Origin: Pseudomonas antarctica
GTDB lineage: Bacteria; Pseudomonadota; Gammaproteobacteria; Pseudomonadales; Pseudomonadaceae
Reading direction: 5' to 3'
Assembly (NCBI RefSeq): GCF_900624995.1
Contig: NZ_UYXQ01000003.1
Coordinates: 62,001 to 126,000 of the forward strand
DNA length: 64,000 nt
Shown piece after piece: positions 39,349 through 48,550 of the stretch; position 1 is the stretch's first letter, and each line of letters opens with the position of its first letter. A model generated the notes under the pieces. It saw nothing but the letters and a program-made list of their open reading frames with translations, was not told the origin of the DNA and made no database searches. Both the position numbers and the translations under genes were made by a program.

Positions 39349-40923
39349 TCAGTTCGCCTCCTGCTTGAGCGTCAACGCACGTACGCCTTGGGCCTTGGGC
39401 TGCGGCGCCGTGCGGTGCTGCATCTTCCAGGCCGCCCAGGTCAGGAACAGGCCGCTGGCCAGGCACGTCAGGTCGAAACCGGCCATGGCCCAGTCACCGC
39501 TGAGCAGTGACACACCCAAATGCTGCGAGGTGGTCAGCGCGTTGAGCAGTGGAATCGCCACAAACAGCAACGCGGCGAAGCTCAGTTGCTCAACCCAGCC
39601 CTGACGACCTCGACGCAGTACGGCGTGCAGCACGCTCAAGCCCCAGGCGATAAAAAAGGCCTGCACTTCCCAGTCGGAGCGCTCGGCGAAGTTCACCGGC
39701 AACAAACGGTTGGCCCAGAAAAAAACTGCGATGGCAATCATCAACCCGCACATGCTGGCGATGTTCAGCACTTCCACCAGCCGCAGTTCAAACGGCATCA
39801 CGCCGGTTTTGGCGTGCTTGAGTTGGCGCTTGCCGAGCCAGATCACCAGGCCCGTGCCGATCATCGCCGTGCCCGCAAGACCACAGATAAAGTACAACCA
39901 ACGCAGCACCGGGCCAGCGAAATGGCCCATGTGCAGGCCGTAGAAGCTGCCGCCAATGGCAGCGGGTAGCGACTGCTCGCCACTGACGCGCAACACCTCG
40001 CCAGTGGTGCCGTTGAACGACACACTGCTGCCGAAATCATGCGCCACGCGGTCGGCACCTGAACGCACCACATTGACCGAGGCGTTCACATCGCCCGGGT
40101 TGTTGACCACTAAACGGCCAACATGCCCACCGCCCCATTGCTCGCGCGCTTGCTGGTACATCGGCAATAACGGCAGCAATTTACCTGGCTGGCCGAGCGC
40201 CGTCGCATTGTGGGTGTTGGGGAACACTTCATTGAAAAACCCACGGCTGTCGTCGCCGTAGGAAGCCACGATCGGCGCGGGCATCACCATGCTCATGAAG
40301 ATCACCAGGCTGCTGTAAGTGATCATCAAATGAAACGGCAGCACCAGCACGCCGACCGCATTGTGCCCGTCGAGCCAGGAACGCTGGCCTTTGCGCGGGC
40401 GGAAGGTGAAGAAGTCCTTGAAGATTTTCTTGTGGGTGATGAGGCCGGTGATCAGCGCGACGAACATCACCATCGCGGCGATGGTCGACAACCAGCGGCC
40501 CCACGGGTAAGGCATTTGCAACTGGAAGTGGAAGCGATAGAAGAATTCGCCACCCCTGCTTTCACGGGCCTCGACCACTTGGCTGGTGACCGGATTGAGG
40601 ACTTTCTGGATGAAATTGCCGCGTTTGCCGGGGTCGACTTTGTCTTGCCACATCACCGACAGGCCAGGGTCACGGCTGTCCGGCAGGGTGATAAACCAGC
40701 GCGCGGCATTGGGCGCCTGTTGCTGCAGATAGGTTTGGGCAGCGGCGAGGCTGCGCGCATCGTCCAGTGGATAAGCCTGCACTTCGGGCTGCATCCAATG
40801 GGTAATTTCGTCTTTGAAATACGCCAAGGTGCCGGTCAGGAAAATCGCAAACAGCAGCCAGCCAAAGATCAACCCGGCCCACGTGTGCAACCAGGCCATC
40901 GCCTGGCGAAAGCCCTCTTTCAT
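39349..40923 (-). CDS. PepSY-associated membrane protein (iron-reductase like)
   Basis: The 524-residue inner-membrane protein has an N-terminal helix (WLHTWAGLIFGWLLFAIFLTGTLAYF), a periplasmic part, a central group of helices and a C-terminal set. Conserved histidines occur in the first helix (LHTW), GLITHKK, DGHNAVGVLVLPFHLM and FYGLHMGHF, as in PepSY_TM proteins proposed to reduce or handle ferric siderophores with heme. The start overlaps the DUF3649 stop (ATGA). It sits in the middle of a co-directional iron-uptake gene run. Confidence 0.82.
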   Translation of the reverse strand: MKEGFRQAMAWLHTWAGLIFGWLLFAIFLTGTLAYFKDEITHWMQPEVQAYPLDDARSLAAAQTYLQQQAPNAARWFITLPDSRDPGLSVMWQDKVDPGKRGNFIQKVLNPVTSQVVEARESRGGEFFYRFHFQLQMPYPWGRWLSTIAAMVMFVALITGLITHKKIFKDFFTFRPRKGQRSWLDGHNAVGVLVLPFHLMITYSSLVIFMSMVMPAPIVASYGDDSRGFFNEVFPNTHNATALGQPGKLLPLLPMYQQAREQWGGGHVGRLVVNNPGDVNASVNVVRSGADRVAHDFGSSVSFNGTTGEVLRVSGEQSLPAAIGGSFYGLHMGHFAGPVLRWLYFICGLAGTAMIGTGLVIWLGKRQLKHAKTGVMPFELRLVEVLNIASMCGLMIAIAVFFWANRLLPVNFAERSDWEVQAFFIAWGLSVLHAVLRRGRQGWVEQLSFAALLFVAIPLLNALTTSQHLGVSLLSGDWAMAGFDLTCLASGLFLTWAAWKMQHRTAPQPKAQGVRALTLKQEAN

Positions 40924-41222
40924 GTGCGTGCCATCCAGAAACCTACGCCGGCCAAGGTCGCGAACAACGCACTCGGCAAGACCACACCCGCCCAGGCGCG
41001 CCACGCCGTGCGGCAGGCAAAACACCAGAGCACCGCCAGCAGGTAGAACACGAACGAACTCATCATCCCGGTAATCACCGCGTCGGCGCGGGACGTGGGT
41101 ATCCACAACGCCAGGCAGACCGCTGCCAGGGACGCCATCAGATAACCGCCCACCACCGCTGCCAACACACGCGAGGTGACGGCAAGGCGGTAGGCAACGG
41201 GCAGTGAGGTTTTGCTTTTCAT
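40920..41222 (-). CDS. DUF3649 family membrane protein
   Basis: The 100-residue protein has three membrane helices (about 16-38, 47-68 and 78-97). It is the first gene of the minus-strand iron run and overlaps the PepSY gene. I chose the ATG giving MKSKTSLPVAYR; a TTG ten codons upstream is possible, and neither has a strong ribosome site. Function unknown. Confidence 0.72.
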   Translation of the reverse strand: MKSKTSLPVAYRLAVTSRVLAAVVGGYLMASLAAVCLALWIPTSRADAVITGMMSSFVFYLLAVLWCFACRTAWRAWAGVVLPSALFATLAGVGFWMART

Positions 41223-41253
41223 GCGGGAGGCGCCAGGTTCATCAGTGCGCAAT

Positions 41254-41272
41254 ATTAATGATAAATATTCTC
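41254..41272. promoter_or_regulatory. Fur box between divergent iron operons
   Basis: ATTAATGATAAATATTCTC matches the 19-base Fur consensus (GATAATGATAATCATTATC) at 14 positions. It lies 32 bp from the DUF3649 start and about 120 bp from fecI, so one repressor site could serve both directions. Confidence 0.7.
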
Positions 41273-41392
41273 ATAAGCAAAAGAGAACGGATGAATCACC
41301 GGCCTTGCCGGATTGCCGAACCTCGTCACGCACCCTAAAATGCGAACAATTCTTGTTCTCTAAAGCATACCGATGCTTGTGGAGTGATTGCG

Positions 41393-41881
41393 TTGCAGCC
41401 GTCCAATACCGTCGAAGTTCTGTACAACGACCATCATCACTGGCTCACCGGCTGGTTGCGACGCAAGCTTGGCTGCCCGCAAAGCGCCGCCGACTTGGCC
41501 CAGGACACGTTCATCCGCGTGCTAACAGGGCGGGAAACCCCGACGCTGATCGAACCCCGCGCCTTCCTCACCACCGTGGCCAAGCACGTACTGTTCAATT
41601 TCTACCGCCGCCAGGACCTGGAGCGCGCCTACCTCGACGCACTGGCGCACATGCCCGAACACGTGACGCCGTCGGAAGAAGAACGCGCAATCATCCTGCA
41701 AACGCTGATGGAGCTGGACCAATTGCTCGACGGCCTGCCCGTCCAGGTCAAACGCGCCTTCCTGCTGGCCCAGCTCGACGGCCTGACCTACGCGCAAATC
41801 GGCGCTGAATTGGGCATCTCCATCGCCACGGTCAAACGCCACCTGAATAAAGCCGCCATGCGCTGCTACTTCGCCCTATGA
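41393..41881 (+). CDS. fecI: ECF sigma factor FecI
   Basis: The 162-residue sigma factor is close to E. coli FecI along its length: HHHWLTGWLRRKLGCP, LAQDTFIRVL, EERAIILQTLMELDQLLDGL and AFLLAQLDGLTYAQIGAELGISIATVKRHL. It directs transcription of fecA when FecR signals ferric citrate. The start is uncertain: TTG at 41393 has GGAG 8 bases upstream, while GTG at 41384 overlaps that GGAG. It overlaps fecR by four bases. Confidence 0.9.
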   Translation: MQPSNTVEVLYNDHHHWLTGWLRRKLGCPQSAADLAQDTFIRVLTGRETPTLIEPRAFLTTVAKHVLFNFYRRQDLERAYLDALAHMPEHVTPSEEERAIILQTLMELDQLLDGLPVQVKRAFLLAQLDGLTYAQIGAELGISIATVKRHLNKAAMRCYFAL

Positions 41882-42819
41882 ACGTCTCCACGCAAGTCGC
41901 CGAGCAAGCTGTGCACTGGCTGATGGAAATGCAGCAAGGCGCGCTCAACCCGCGCCAGCAAGCCGCCTGGCAGCAATGGCTGCAGGCCCACAGCGAGCAC
42001 CAACGCGCGTGGGACCATATCCAGCGCGTCAACCAACGCCTGCGCGGCATGCCCTCGCCGCTGGCGCACGCGGCGTTGAACGCGCCGACATCCAGCAGCC
42101 GGCGCCAGGCCCTCAAGCTGCTGCTGATCCTCGGCGCCGGTTCGGCTGCGGCCTGGAGCCTGCGCCAGCAGCATATTCTGCCGCCGCTGAGCGCCGACTA
42201 CCGCAGCCCCGTCGGCCAACGCCGCAAGGTGCAATTGGCCGACGGCAGCCAGTTGCAGCTCAACACCGGCAGTGCGGTGGATGTGCATTTTGACGGCAGC
42301 CAACGTTTGGTCCGCCTGTTGGAAGGCGAAATATTGCTCACCGCCCGCCCCGGCGATACGCCCCTGCACGTGCTGACTGGCCAAGGCCTGCTCAGTAGCC
42401 AGGCGGCGCGCTTTAATGTGCGCCAATTCAACGGCCATACCCAACTGGCAGTGTTCGACGGCCATGTCGACGTGATGCCCAAGACTTACAGCGGCCTGCC
42501 GCTGACCGTCGAGGCCTCGCGCCAAGTCAACTTCACCCGCAAAGGCTGGGACACCCCGCGCCCTACCGACGCCAACAGCGGCGCCTGGGCGGACGGCATG
42601 CTGGTAGCGGCGCACATGCGCCTTGAAGACTTCCTTGCCGAGTTGGGTCGCTATCGCCGTGGCCAGGTCAACTGCGACCCGCAAGTGGCCAACCTGCTGC
42701 TGTCCGGCAGCTACCCGCTGGATGACAGCGAACGCATCCTCGACCTGTTGGAAGTCAGCCTGCCGGTCAAAGTGCGGCGTTTTACCCGTTACTGGGTGAC
42801 GGTCCAGGCACGCGCGTAA
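41878..42819 (+). CDS. fecR: ferric citrate anti-sigma regulator FecR
   Basis: The 313-residue protein has the cytoplasmic sigma-binding part with conserved Trp residues (VHWLMEMQQGALNPRQQAAWQQWLQ), a membrane helix (about 80-97, LKLLLILGAGSAAAWSL) and a periplasmic domain with LADGSQLQLNTGSAVDVHF. It passes the signal from the FecA STN domain to FecI. It is 90 bp upstream of fecA and translationally coupled to fecI. Confidence 0.92.
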   Translation: MNVSTQVAEQAVHWLMEMQQGALNPRQQAAWQQWLQAHSEHQRAWDHIQRVNQRLRGMPSPLAHAALNAPTSSSRRQALKLLLILGAGSAAAWSLRQQHILPPLSADYRSPVGQRRKVQLADGSQLQLNTGSAVDVHFDGSQRLVRLLEGEILLTARPGDTPLHVLTGQGLLSSQAARFNVRQFNGHTQLAVFDGHVDVMPKTYSGLPLTVEASRQVNFTRKGWDTPRPTDANSGAWADGMLVAAHMRLEDFLAELGRYRRGQVNCDPQVANLLLSGSYPLDDSERILDLLEVSLPVKVRRFTRYWVTVQARA

Positions 42820-42909
42820 ATTATTTTTAAAAGAAATGAGCCGTTTTCCACACCTCGCGTGACAGAGAAGGAAAGCCACCTTGATCCTACCTTCTCAGGA
42901 CCGCCCTTC

Positions 42910-45246
42910 ATGCCCCAGCAACCGACACTTCTTGCCCGCACCTTGCGCCAACTCCTACTTGGCGCCAGCCTGAGTTTTACCGTGCTGCCGCAGGTACTGG
43001 CCGCTGAAGCCAAGCCGTATCACATCGCCCCGGCGTCGCTGGAAGCGGCATTGAATCAATTTGGCCGCGAAGCCGGCGTGCTGATTTCCTTCGGTTCCGA
43101 GATCACGGCGGGTATACAAAGCCGTGGTTTGTCGGGCAACTACAGCGCCGACGAAGGCTTGCAAAAACTGCTCGAAGGCACTGGCCTGCACGCCCGCGCC
43201 GAGGGCGAAAACGCCTACAGCCTGCAACCGGCCAGCGCCCCTGCCACCCTCCAATTGCAAACCTCTAACGTGGTCGGCGACTGGCTCGGCGACGCGGCGC
43301 AAACCAATGTGTTTGAACACCCCGGCGCGCGTGATGTGATCCGCCGCGAAGAGTTCGAGCGCCAGGGCGCAACCCAGGCGCGTGATGTGCTCAACCGCAT
43401 CCCCGGCGTCAACGCCCCGGAAAACAACGGCACCGGCAGCCATGACATGGCGCTGAACTTTGGTATTCGCGGGCTCAACCCACGCCTGGCTTCGCGCTCC
43501 ACGGTACTGATGGATGGCATTCCGGTGCCCTTCGCGCCTTATGGTCAACCGCAACTGTCGTTCGCGCCGATCAGCATGGGCAACATGGACGCCGTGGACG
43601 TAGTACGCGGCGGCGGCGCGGTGCGTTACGGCCCGCAAAACGTCGGCGGCATCGTCAACTTTGTGACCCGCGCGATCCCGGATGCACCCACCGTCAAAGG
43701 CGGTTTGCAGACCGAGACCAGCCCGTCCTCCAGCCATGATGGCTTCAAGACCACCGGCAATTTGCTGGCAGGCGGCACGGCCGATAACGGCCTGGGCGGC
43801 GCGATTCTGTACTCCGGCACCCGTGGCGGCGACTGGCGCGAAAACAGCAACACGCGCATCGACGACTTGATCCTCAAAGGTAAATACCAGCTGGACGACG
43901 CCAACAGCTTCAACGCCATGGCGCAGTACTACGAAGGCCAGGCCGATATGCCCGGTGGCTTGAACGTCAAGGACTACAAGGCTGATCCGTACCAATCCAC
44001 CCGCCCCTACGACAAATTCTGGGGCCGCCGTACGATGTTCAACGCCGGTTACCGCTACCAGGAAGACCGCCGCGAATTCACCGCCAACACCTTCTTCACC
44101 ACCACGTTGCGTAATGGCTACCTGGACCAGGGCAACTTCCTCTCGCTGTCACCCCGCGAGTACTGGGTACGCGGCCTGGAAACCCGCTTTGCCCAAGGCT
44201 TCGACCTCGGCCCGAGCAGCCACGAGGTCGGCGTCGGCTACCGCTACATCAACGAAGCCGGCCATGAGTTGCGCTACCGCACGCCGATCAGCGCCAACCA
44301 GCAACTGCCCGACACCAACAGCCGCAACGACCGCGATACGCGTGGCGCCACCGAAGCCAATGCGTTTTTCGTCGATGACCGCATTGATATCGGCAAGTGG
44401 ACCATCACCCCGGGCATTCGCTACGAGATGATCGAGTCCCAGCAGACCAACAACCTGACCAACGTGAAGTACAAGGGCGACTACAACACCGCGTTGCCGG
44501 CATTGAACGTGCTTTACCACCTCACCGAAGACTGGAACCTCTACGCCAACACCGAAGGCTCGTTCGGCAGCGTGCAGTACAGTCAAATGCCGAACCGCGT
44601 GAGCAGCGGCGAAGTGAAGCCGGAAAAAGCCCGCACCTGGGAACTCGGCACGCGCTACGACAACGGCACCCTGCGGGCGGAAATCGGCGCGTTCCTGATC
44701 AACTTCGACAACCAGTACGACAGTAACCAGACCAACGATTCGGTGATTGCCCGTGGCGAAACGCGCCACCAGGGTATTGAGTCGAGCATCAACTACGCCC
44801 TCGACGGCTTGAGCCCGGCGCTGGCCGGGTTTGATGTGTACGCCACCTACGCCTATGTCGATGCAAGCATCCGCGAAGACGGCTCGAACAAAGGCAACCG
44901 CGTGCCCTTCTCGTCCAAGCACAAAGGCACCCTGGGCGTCGGTTACACAGAAGGTCGCTGGAAGCTCAACCTGGACAGCAGCTACCAGAGCAGCCAGTTC
45001 GCCGACAACGCCAACACCCAGGCGGAAACGGCCGACGGTGCCAATGGACGCATCCCCGGCTACATGCTGTTCAGCAGCCGCGCAGCGTATGACTTCGGCC
45101 CACAACTGTCGGATTTGAACGTGGCAGTCGGGGTAAAAAATATCCTCAACAAGCAGTACTACACACGCTCGTTCGACGATAACAACAAAGGCAAATACGT
45201 GGGTGAACCGCGCACGGTGTACGTGCAGACGTCTATCGCGTTCTGA
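42910..45246 (+). CDS. fecA: ferric citrate TonB-dependent receptor FecA
   Basis: The 778-residue transducer has a signal peptide, an STN signalling domain (about 35-110, YHIAPASLEAALNQFGREAGV ... LSGNYSADEGLQKLL), a plug with GTGSHDMALNFGIRGLNPRL and VLMDGIPVPFAPYGQPQLSF, and a barrel closing in YVQTSIAF. Long stretches such as NVLYHLTEDWNLYANTEGSFG and LINFDNQYDSNQTNDSV match my memory of E. coli FecA, so the substrate call is strong. I chose the ATG with AGGA 9 bases upstream. The 90 bp leader has GGAAA and TCCT blocks that could be a FecI promoter. Confidence 0.94.
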   Translation: MPQQPTLLARTLRQLLLGASLSFTVLPQVLAAEAKPYHIAPASLEAALNQFGREAGVLISFGSEITAGIQSRGLSGNYSADEGLQKLLEGTGLHARAEGENAYSLQPASAPATLQLQTSNVVGDWLGDAAQTNVFEHPGARDVIRREEFERQGATQARDVLNRIPGVNAPENNGTGSHDMALNFGIRGLNPRLASRSTVLMDGIPVPFAPYGQPQLSFAPISMGNMDAVDVVRGGGAVRYGPQNVGGIVNFVTRAIPDAPTVKGGLQTETSPSSSHDGFKTTGNLLAGGTADNGLGGAILYSGTRGGDWRENSNTRIDDLILKGKYQLDDANSFNAMAQYYEGQADMPGGLNVKDYKADPYQSTRPYDKFWGRRTMFNAGYRYQEDRREFTANTFFTTTLRNGYLDQGNFLSLSPREYWVRGLETRFAQGFDLGPSSHEVGVGYRYINEAGHELRYRTPISANQQLPDTNSRNDRDTRGATEANAFFVDDRIDIGKWTITPGIRYEMIESQQTNNLTNVKYKGDYNTALPALNVLYHLTEDWNLYANTEGSFGSVQYSQMPNRVSSGEVKPEKARTWELGTRYDNGTLRAEIGAFLINFDNQYDSNQTNDSVIARGETRHQGIESSINYALDGLSPALAGFDVYATYAYVDASIREDGSNKGNRVPFSSKHKGTLGVGYTEGRWKLNLDSSYQSSQFADNANTQAETADGANGRIPGYMLFSSRAAYDFGPQLSDLNVAVGVKNILNKQYYTRSFDDNNKGKYVGEPRTVYVQTSIAF

Positions 45247-45337
45247 TTGCCTGAGTCATAGAACGCTGGTTAAGAAGTGGCACCTTACAAACGATGCAAA
45301 ACCCTGTGGGCGCTGTGGGCGCTGTGGGCAACGGGGT

Positions 45338-46249
45338 CTAGCTGCCCGCCAGACAACTCGGGGTGCCGGCGACCAAGGCATCGATGGCACAGCGTGTCTT
45401 GGCCGGCATGTGTGCGGCCGTGGGCCAAATCACATGGATCGGCGCAGGCTGGTCGCGGTAGCTCGCCAGTACCGCTTCCAGTTGGCCGCGCAGTACATAG
45501 TGCGCAATCAGCCAACTCGGCAGCCAGGCCAGACCCACGCCCGCAATGGCTGCATCTGCCACGGCCTGGAGGTCGTCCATCATCAGGGGCGAGGCAACCC
45601 GTGCGCGGTGTGGGCGACCCTGGGCATCGTTCAATTCCCACTCCAGGCGCGGTGCACTGCAGCGGTAGGCAATGCCCCGATGCCCGGCCAAATCCTCAAG
45701 ACATTCGATTCGTCCGCAGCGTTGCAAATACGCCGGTGCTGCGGCCAGGCCAATCGCTTGCTCGCCCAAGCGGCGTGCGCTCAGGCGGTCAGTGTCGGGC
45801 AGCGGGCCAATGCGTACCGCCAAATCGAAACCTTCCTGGGCCACATCTATCAGGCGGTCCGAAAAAGAAATCTCGATCTCCAGTTCCGCAAACCGGTCCA
45901 TCAGCCCCCATAGCGCAGGCGCCGCATAATGGTGACCGAACGCCAGTGGCAGGCTCGCCCGTAACCGCCCTCGCGGCTGTTGCCGGCCACTCTCCAGCAC
46001 CGATTCGGCGGCTTCGAGCTCGGCCAGTGCACGCAAGCAATGTTCGTAGTAAGCCTGCCCGTCCTCGGTCAGCCGCTGGCGGCGCGTGGAGCGCTGCAAC
46101 AAGCACGTGCCCAGGCGAGCCTCCAGCCGCGCCAACCCTTTACCCACGGCCGAACGCGTGAGGTTCAGCCGTTCGCCAGCTTCGGTCAGGTTGCCGCTTT
46201 CAACGATTTGCAGAAAGAGTTCAACGCCCTCAAAACGCGGAGTCGCCAT
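45338..46249 (-). CDS. LysR-family regulator, divergent to MFS exporter
   Basis: The 303-residue protein has the LysR helix-turn-helix (FLQIVESGNLTEAGERLNLTRSAVGKGLARLEARLG) and a type 2 periplasmic-binding-like effector domain (LRASLPLAFGHHYAAPALWGL ...). The ATG start gives MATPRFEGVELF; the frame upstream overlaps the divergent gene's leader. It is 106 bp from the MFS exporter start and probably controls it. The effector is unknown. A 9-base unit CTGTGGGCG is repeated three times just beyond its stop. Confidence 0.87.
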   Translation of the reverse strand: MATPRFEGVELFLQIVESGNLTEAGERLNLTRSAVGKGLARLEARLGTCLLQRSTRRQRLTEDGQAYYEHCLRALAELEAAESVLESGRQQPRGRLRASLPLAFGHHYAAPALWGLMDRFAELEIEISFSDRLIDVAQEGFDLAVRIGPLPDTDRLSARRLGEQAIGLAAAPAYLQRCGRIECLEDLAGHRGIAYRCSAPRLEWELNDAQGRPHRARVASPLMMDDLQAVADAAIAGVGLAWLPSWLIAHYVLRGQLEAVLASYRDQPAPIHVIWPTAAHMPAKTRCAIDALVAGTPSCLAGS

Positions 46250-46355
46250 GCTTTCGTTGTCGCTCTTGATTCCCCTATTGAAGGAAAACTTATCACAAAT
46301 AAAGAATCCTGTTCCCGCGAGAATGGTGTGACCACCTAATCGAAAGGAATATCCC

Positions 46356-47867
46356 ATGCCACCCGTCGCCGCCGTATCGGCCGTCAGCGCACCGCGCACC
46401 GCCAAAGATGGCCTGGCCCTCACGGCCGTCTGCCTCGTAGCCCTGATGTTCGGCCTGGAAATCTCCAGCGTGCCGGTGATCCTGCCAACCCTGGAACAGC
46501 AACTAAGCACGGGTTTCCAGGATGCGCAATGGATCATGAATGCCTACACCTTGGCCTGTACCAGCGTGCTAATGGCGGCAGGCACACTGGCCGATCGCTT
46601 TGGGCGGCGGCGCATGCTGGTACTGTGTTTGTGGCTGTTTGGCTTGGCCTCGCTGGCCTGTGGCCTGGCGAACGACGCGTCCACGCTGATCGCCGCGCGG
46701 TTTGTTCAGGGCGTGGGCGCCGGGGCGATGATGATTTGCCAGTTCGCGATTCTTTCGCACCAGTTCCGCGAGCCGGCGGCGCGTGCGCGTGCCTTCGCGA
46801 TCTGGGGCGTGATCGCTGGCGTGGGCCTGGGCTTCGGGCCGATGGTCGGCGCGCTGATTTTGGCAGTCGCGGACTGGCGCTGGGTGTTCCTGGTGCATGT
46901 GCCGCTGACCTTGCTGACCCTCGTGCTGCTGCGCATCAGCGTGCAAGAGTCCCGTGACCCGGCCGGCCACCGCCTCGACATCGCCGGCATGCTGACCCTG
47001 ACGCTGTCGGTGTTCGCGCTGGTTTACTTCATCACCCAGGGCAGCGAGAACGGCTTTTGCACGCCGGCCATGCTTGGCTGGGCAGGCTTGTCGTTGGTCG
47101 GGCTGCTGTTGTTCATCACTGTCGAGCGGCGCAGCGCGCACCCGATGTTCGATGTCTCGGTGTTCCGCATCCCGCGCTTCAACGGCGCGCTGATGGGCTC
47201 GATCGGCATGAATTTCAGCTTCTGGCCGTTCATGATTTACCTGCCGCTCTACTTCCAGGCCGGCCTGGGCTACGACACGCTGACCACCGGCGGCGCCCTG
47301 CTCGCCTACACCTTGCCGACCTTATGGGTGCCGCCGCTGGCCGAACGGCTGGCCCTGCGCTACGGCGCCGAGCGCATCATTCCTTTAGGCCTGGGCATGA
47401 TGGGCGCGGGGTTTATCGCCATGGCCGCGGCCAATGCTGCCGAGCACGCGAGTATTGTGCTGGTACTGGTCAGTTGCGTGACGGCCGGCGCGGGGTTGGC
47501 GCTGACTAATTCGCCCACCACCAACACCACCACCGGTTCAGTTTCAGCCGACCGCGCGGGCATGGCCTCGGGCATCGACCTCAGCGCCAGGCTGATTACC
47601 CTGTCGCTCAACATCGCGCTGATGGGCCTGGTGCTGTTGCTGGGGATCAGCCATCACCTCTGCGGCGTGCTGCCCGCCAGCTCGGCACTGGATTGGCCCG
47701 CCATCAGCCAAAACATTGCGACAGGCAAGCTGGACACGCTAGGCCTGGCCCGCGCGGATGCCCAGGCGGCCCTGCGCCACGGCGCCGGTTGGGCGATGCT
47801 TTTTGCGGGCTTGGGTGCCGGCGGCTTGGCGATGCTAAGCGGGTATTGCTTCCGACGTGGCAGGTAA
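46356..47867 (+). CDS. DHA2-type MFS drug exporter
   Basis: The 503-residue inner-membrane protein has about 14 helices and the MFS signature GTLADRFGRRRMLVL after helix 2, followed by motif C-like GVIAGVGLGFGPMVGALI. This is the EmrB/QacA (DHA2) proton-drug antiporter family. AAGGA precedes the ATG. No membrane-fusion partner (EmrA-type) is adjacent, so it may work alone. It is divergent from a LysR gene and followed by a strong terminator. Confidence 0.87.
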   Translation: MPPVAAVSAVSAPRTAKDGLALTAVCLVALMFGLEISSVPVILPTLEQQLSTGFQDAQWIMNAYTLACTSVLMAAGTLADRFGRRRMLVLCLWLFGLASLACGLANDASTLIAARFVQGVGAGAMMICQFAILSHQFREPAARARAFAIWGVIAGVGLGFGPMVGALILAVADWRWVFLVHVPLTLLTLVLLRISVQESRDPAGHRLDIAGMLTLTLSVFALVYFITQGSENGFCTPAMLGWAGLSLVGLLLFITVERRSAHPMFDVSVFRIPRFNGALMGSIGMNFSFWPFMIYLPLYFQAGLGYDTLTTGGALLAYTLPTLWVPPLAERLALRYGAERIIPLGLGMMGAGFIAMAAANAAEHASIVLVLVSCVTAGAGLALTNSPTTNTTTGSVSADRAGMASGIDLSARLITLSLNIALMGLVLLLGISHHLCGVLPASSALDWPAISQNIATGKLDTLGLARADAQAALRHGAGWAMLFAGLGAGGLAMLSGYCFRRGR

Positions 47868-47870
47868 ACG

Positions 47871-47900
47871 AAAACGGGCCTGCAGATGCAGGCCCGTTTT
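47871..47900. terminator. bidirectional terminator, MFS / HPF
   Basis: AAAACGGGCCTGCA and TGCAGGCCCGTTTT form a 14 bp perfect stem with A/T flanks, serving both convergent genes. Confidence 0.93.
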
Positions 47901-47926
47901 GTTGGGGTTGAAAAAACAGTCAGCTA

Positions 47927-48337
47927 TTAGCCGTTAAGCGTAGCCTGTTCGTTTTCCAGAAATTCCTCTTCGAGTTCGGCCTCGTCGGCCTTGGTATCAG
48001 GCAGTGCTTGCCCGGCGGCGCGTGGTTTGCCGCGTAACTTACCGTACAAGTGCTCCAGCGCATGCTCAAGCTTGGTAGCTGCGCCATCAATCGCCTGTTC
48101 CAGGGTATCGGCCTTATGCAGGACCGACAGTGGTTGATGGCCTTTTGGCCGCGCTTCCAGGCGGCAACTTAGATCGTGGGGACCGGGCTTGTCGCCATTC
48201 TCATCCTTCAGGTAGACCTCGACGCGGGTCAGGTCTTCTTCATAACGTTCGAGCGTGCTCTCAATGGTAGTACGTACCCACTCCTCCAGTCGGATGCTGC
48301 TTTCAATATGGTTATCGCTATTGACTTGGATTTGCAT
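47927..48337 (-). CDS. HPF/RaiA-family ribosome-associated protein
   Basis: The 136-residue protein follows the hibernation-factor fold: MQIQVNSDNHIESSIRLEEWV at the start, then YEEDLTRVEVYLKDENGDK and KADTLEQAIDGAATKLEHALEHLYGKL. A Glu-rich tail (ADEAELEEEFLENEQ) replaces the long HPF C-terminal domain. It is not next to rpoN, so it is a second member rather than the main HPF. It stands alone; the 213 bp upstream is AT-rich and holds its promoter. Confidence 0.8.
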   Translation of the reverse strand: MQIQVNSDNHIESSIRLEEWVRTTIESTLERYEEDLTRVEVYLKDENGDKPGPHDLSCRLEARPKGHQPLSVLHKADTLEQAIDGAATKLEHALEHLYGKLRGKPRAAGQALPDTKADEAELEEEFLENEQATLNG

Positions 48338-48550
48338 AGTTCTTCCCTTATTTCAGCTAGCTCGCAGGAGGTCACAAACTGCAACACCGGGGTGGTGAAA
48401 CCATGACCTCTTGTTTACACAATTGAGCAGTCAGAAGAACATTTCAAGCCCTTTGCAAAGATAAATCCAACTTTACAAATTAAGCCTGACGACGAGCAAA
48501 ATCGCTGTTAGGGTGGGGAGTTAGTTACATCTTCTTACGCCCAGCGAACC

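Noticed and set aside
42865..42895. GGAAA and TCCT blocks upstream of fecA as a FecI promoter
   Set aside because: The spacing is shorter than I would expect for an ECF promoter, so I mention it only within the fecA entry and not as a site.
45304..45330. Three copies of CTGTGGGCG
   Set aside because: Too short and too few for a functional array; probably slippage in a convergent intergenic gap.
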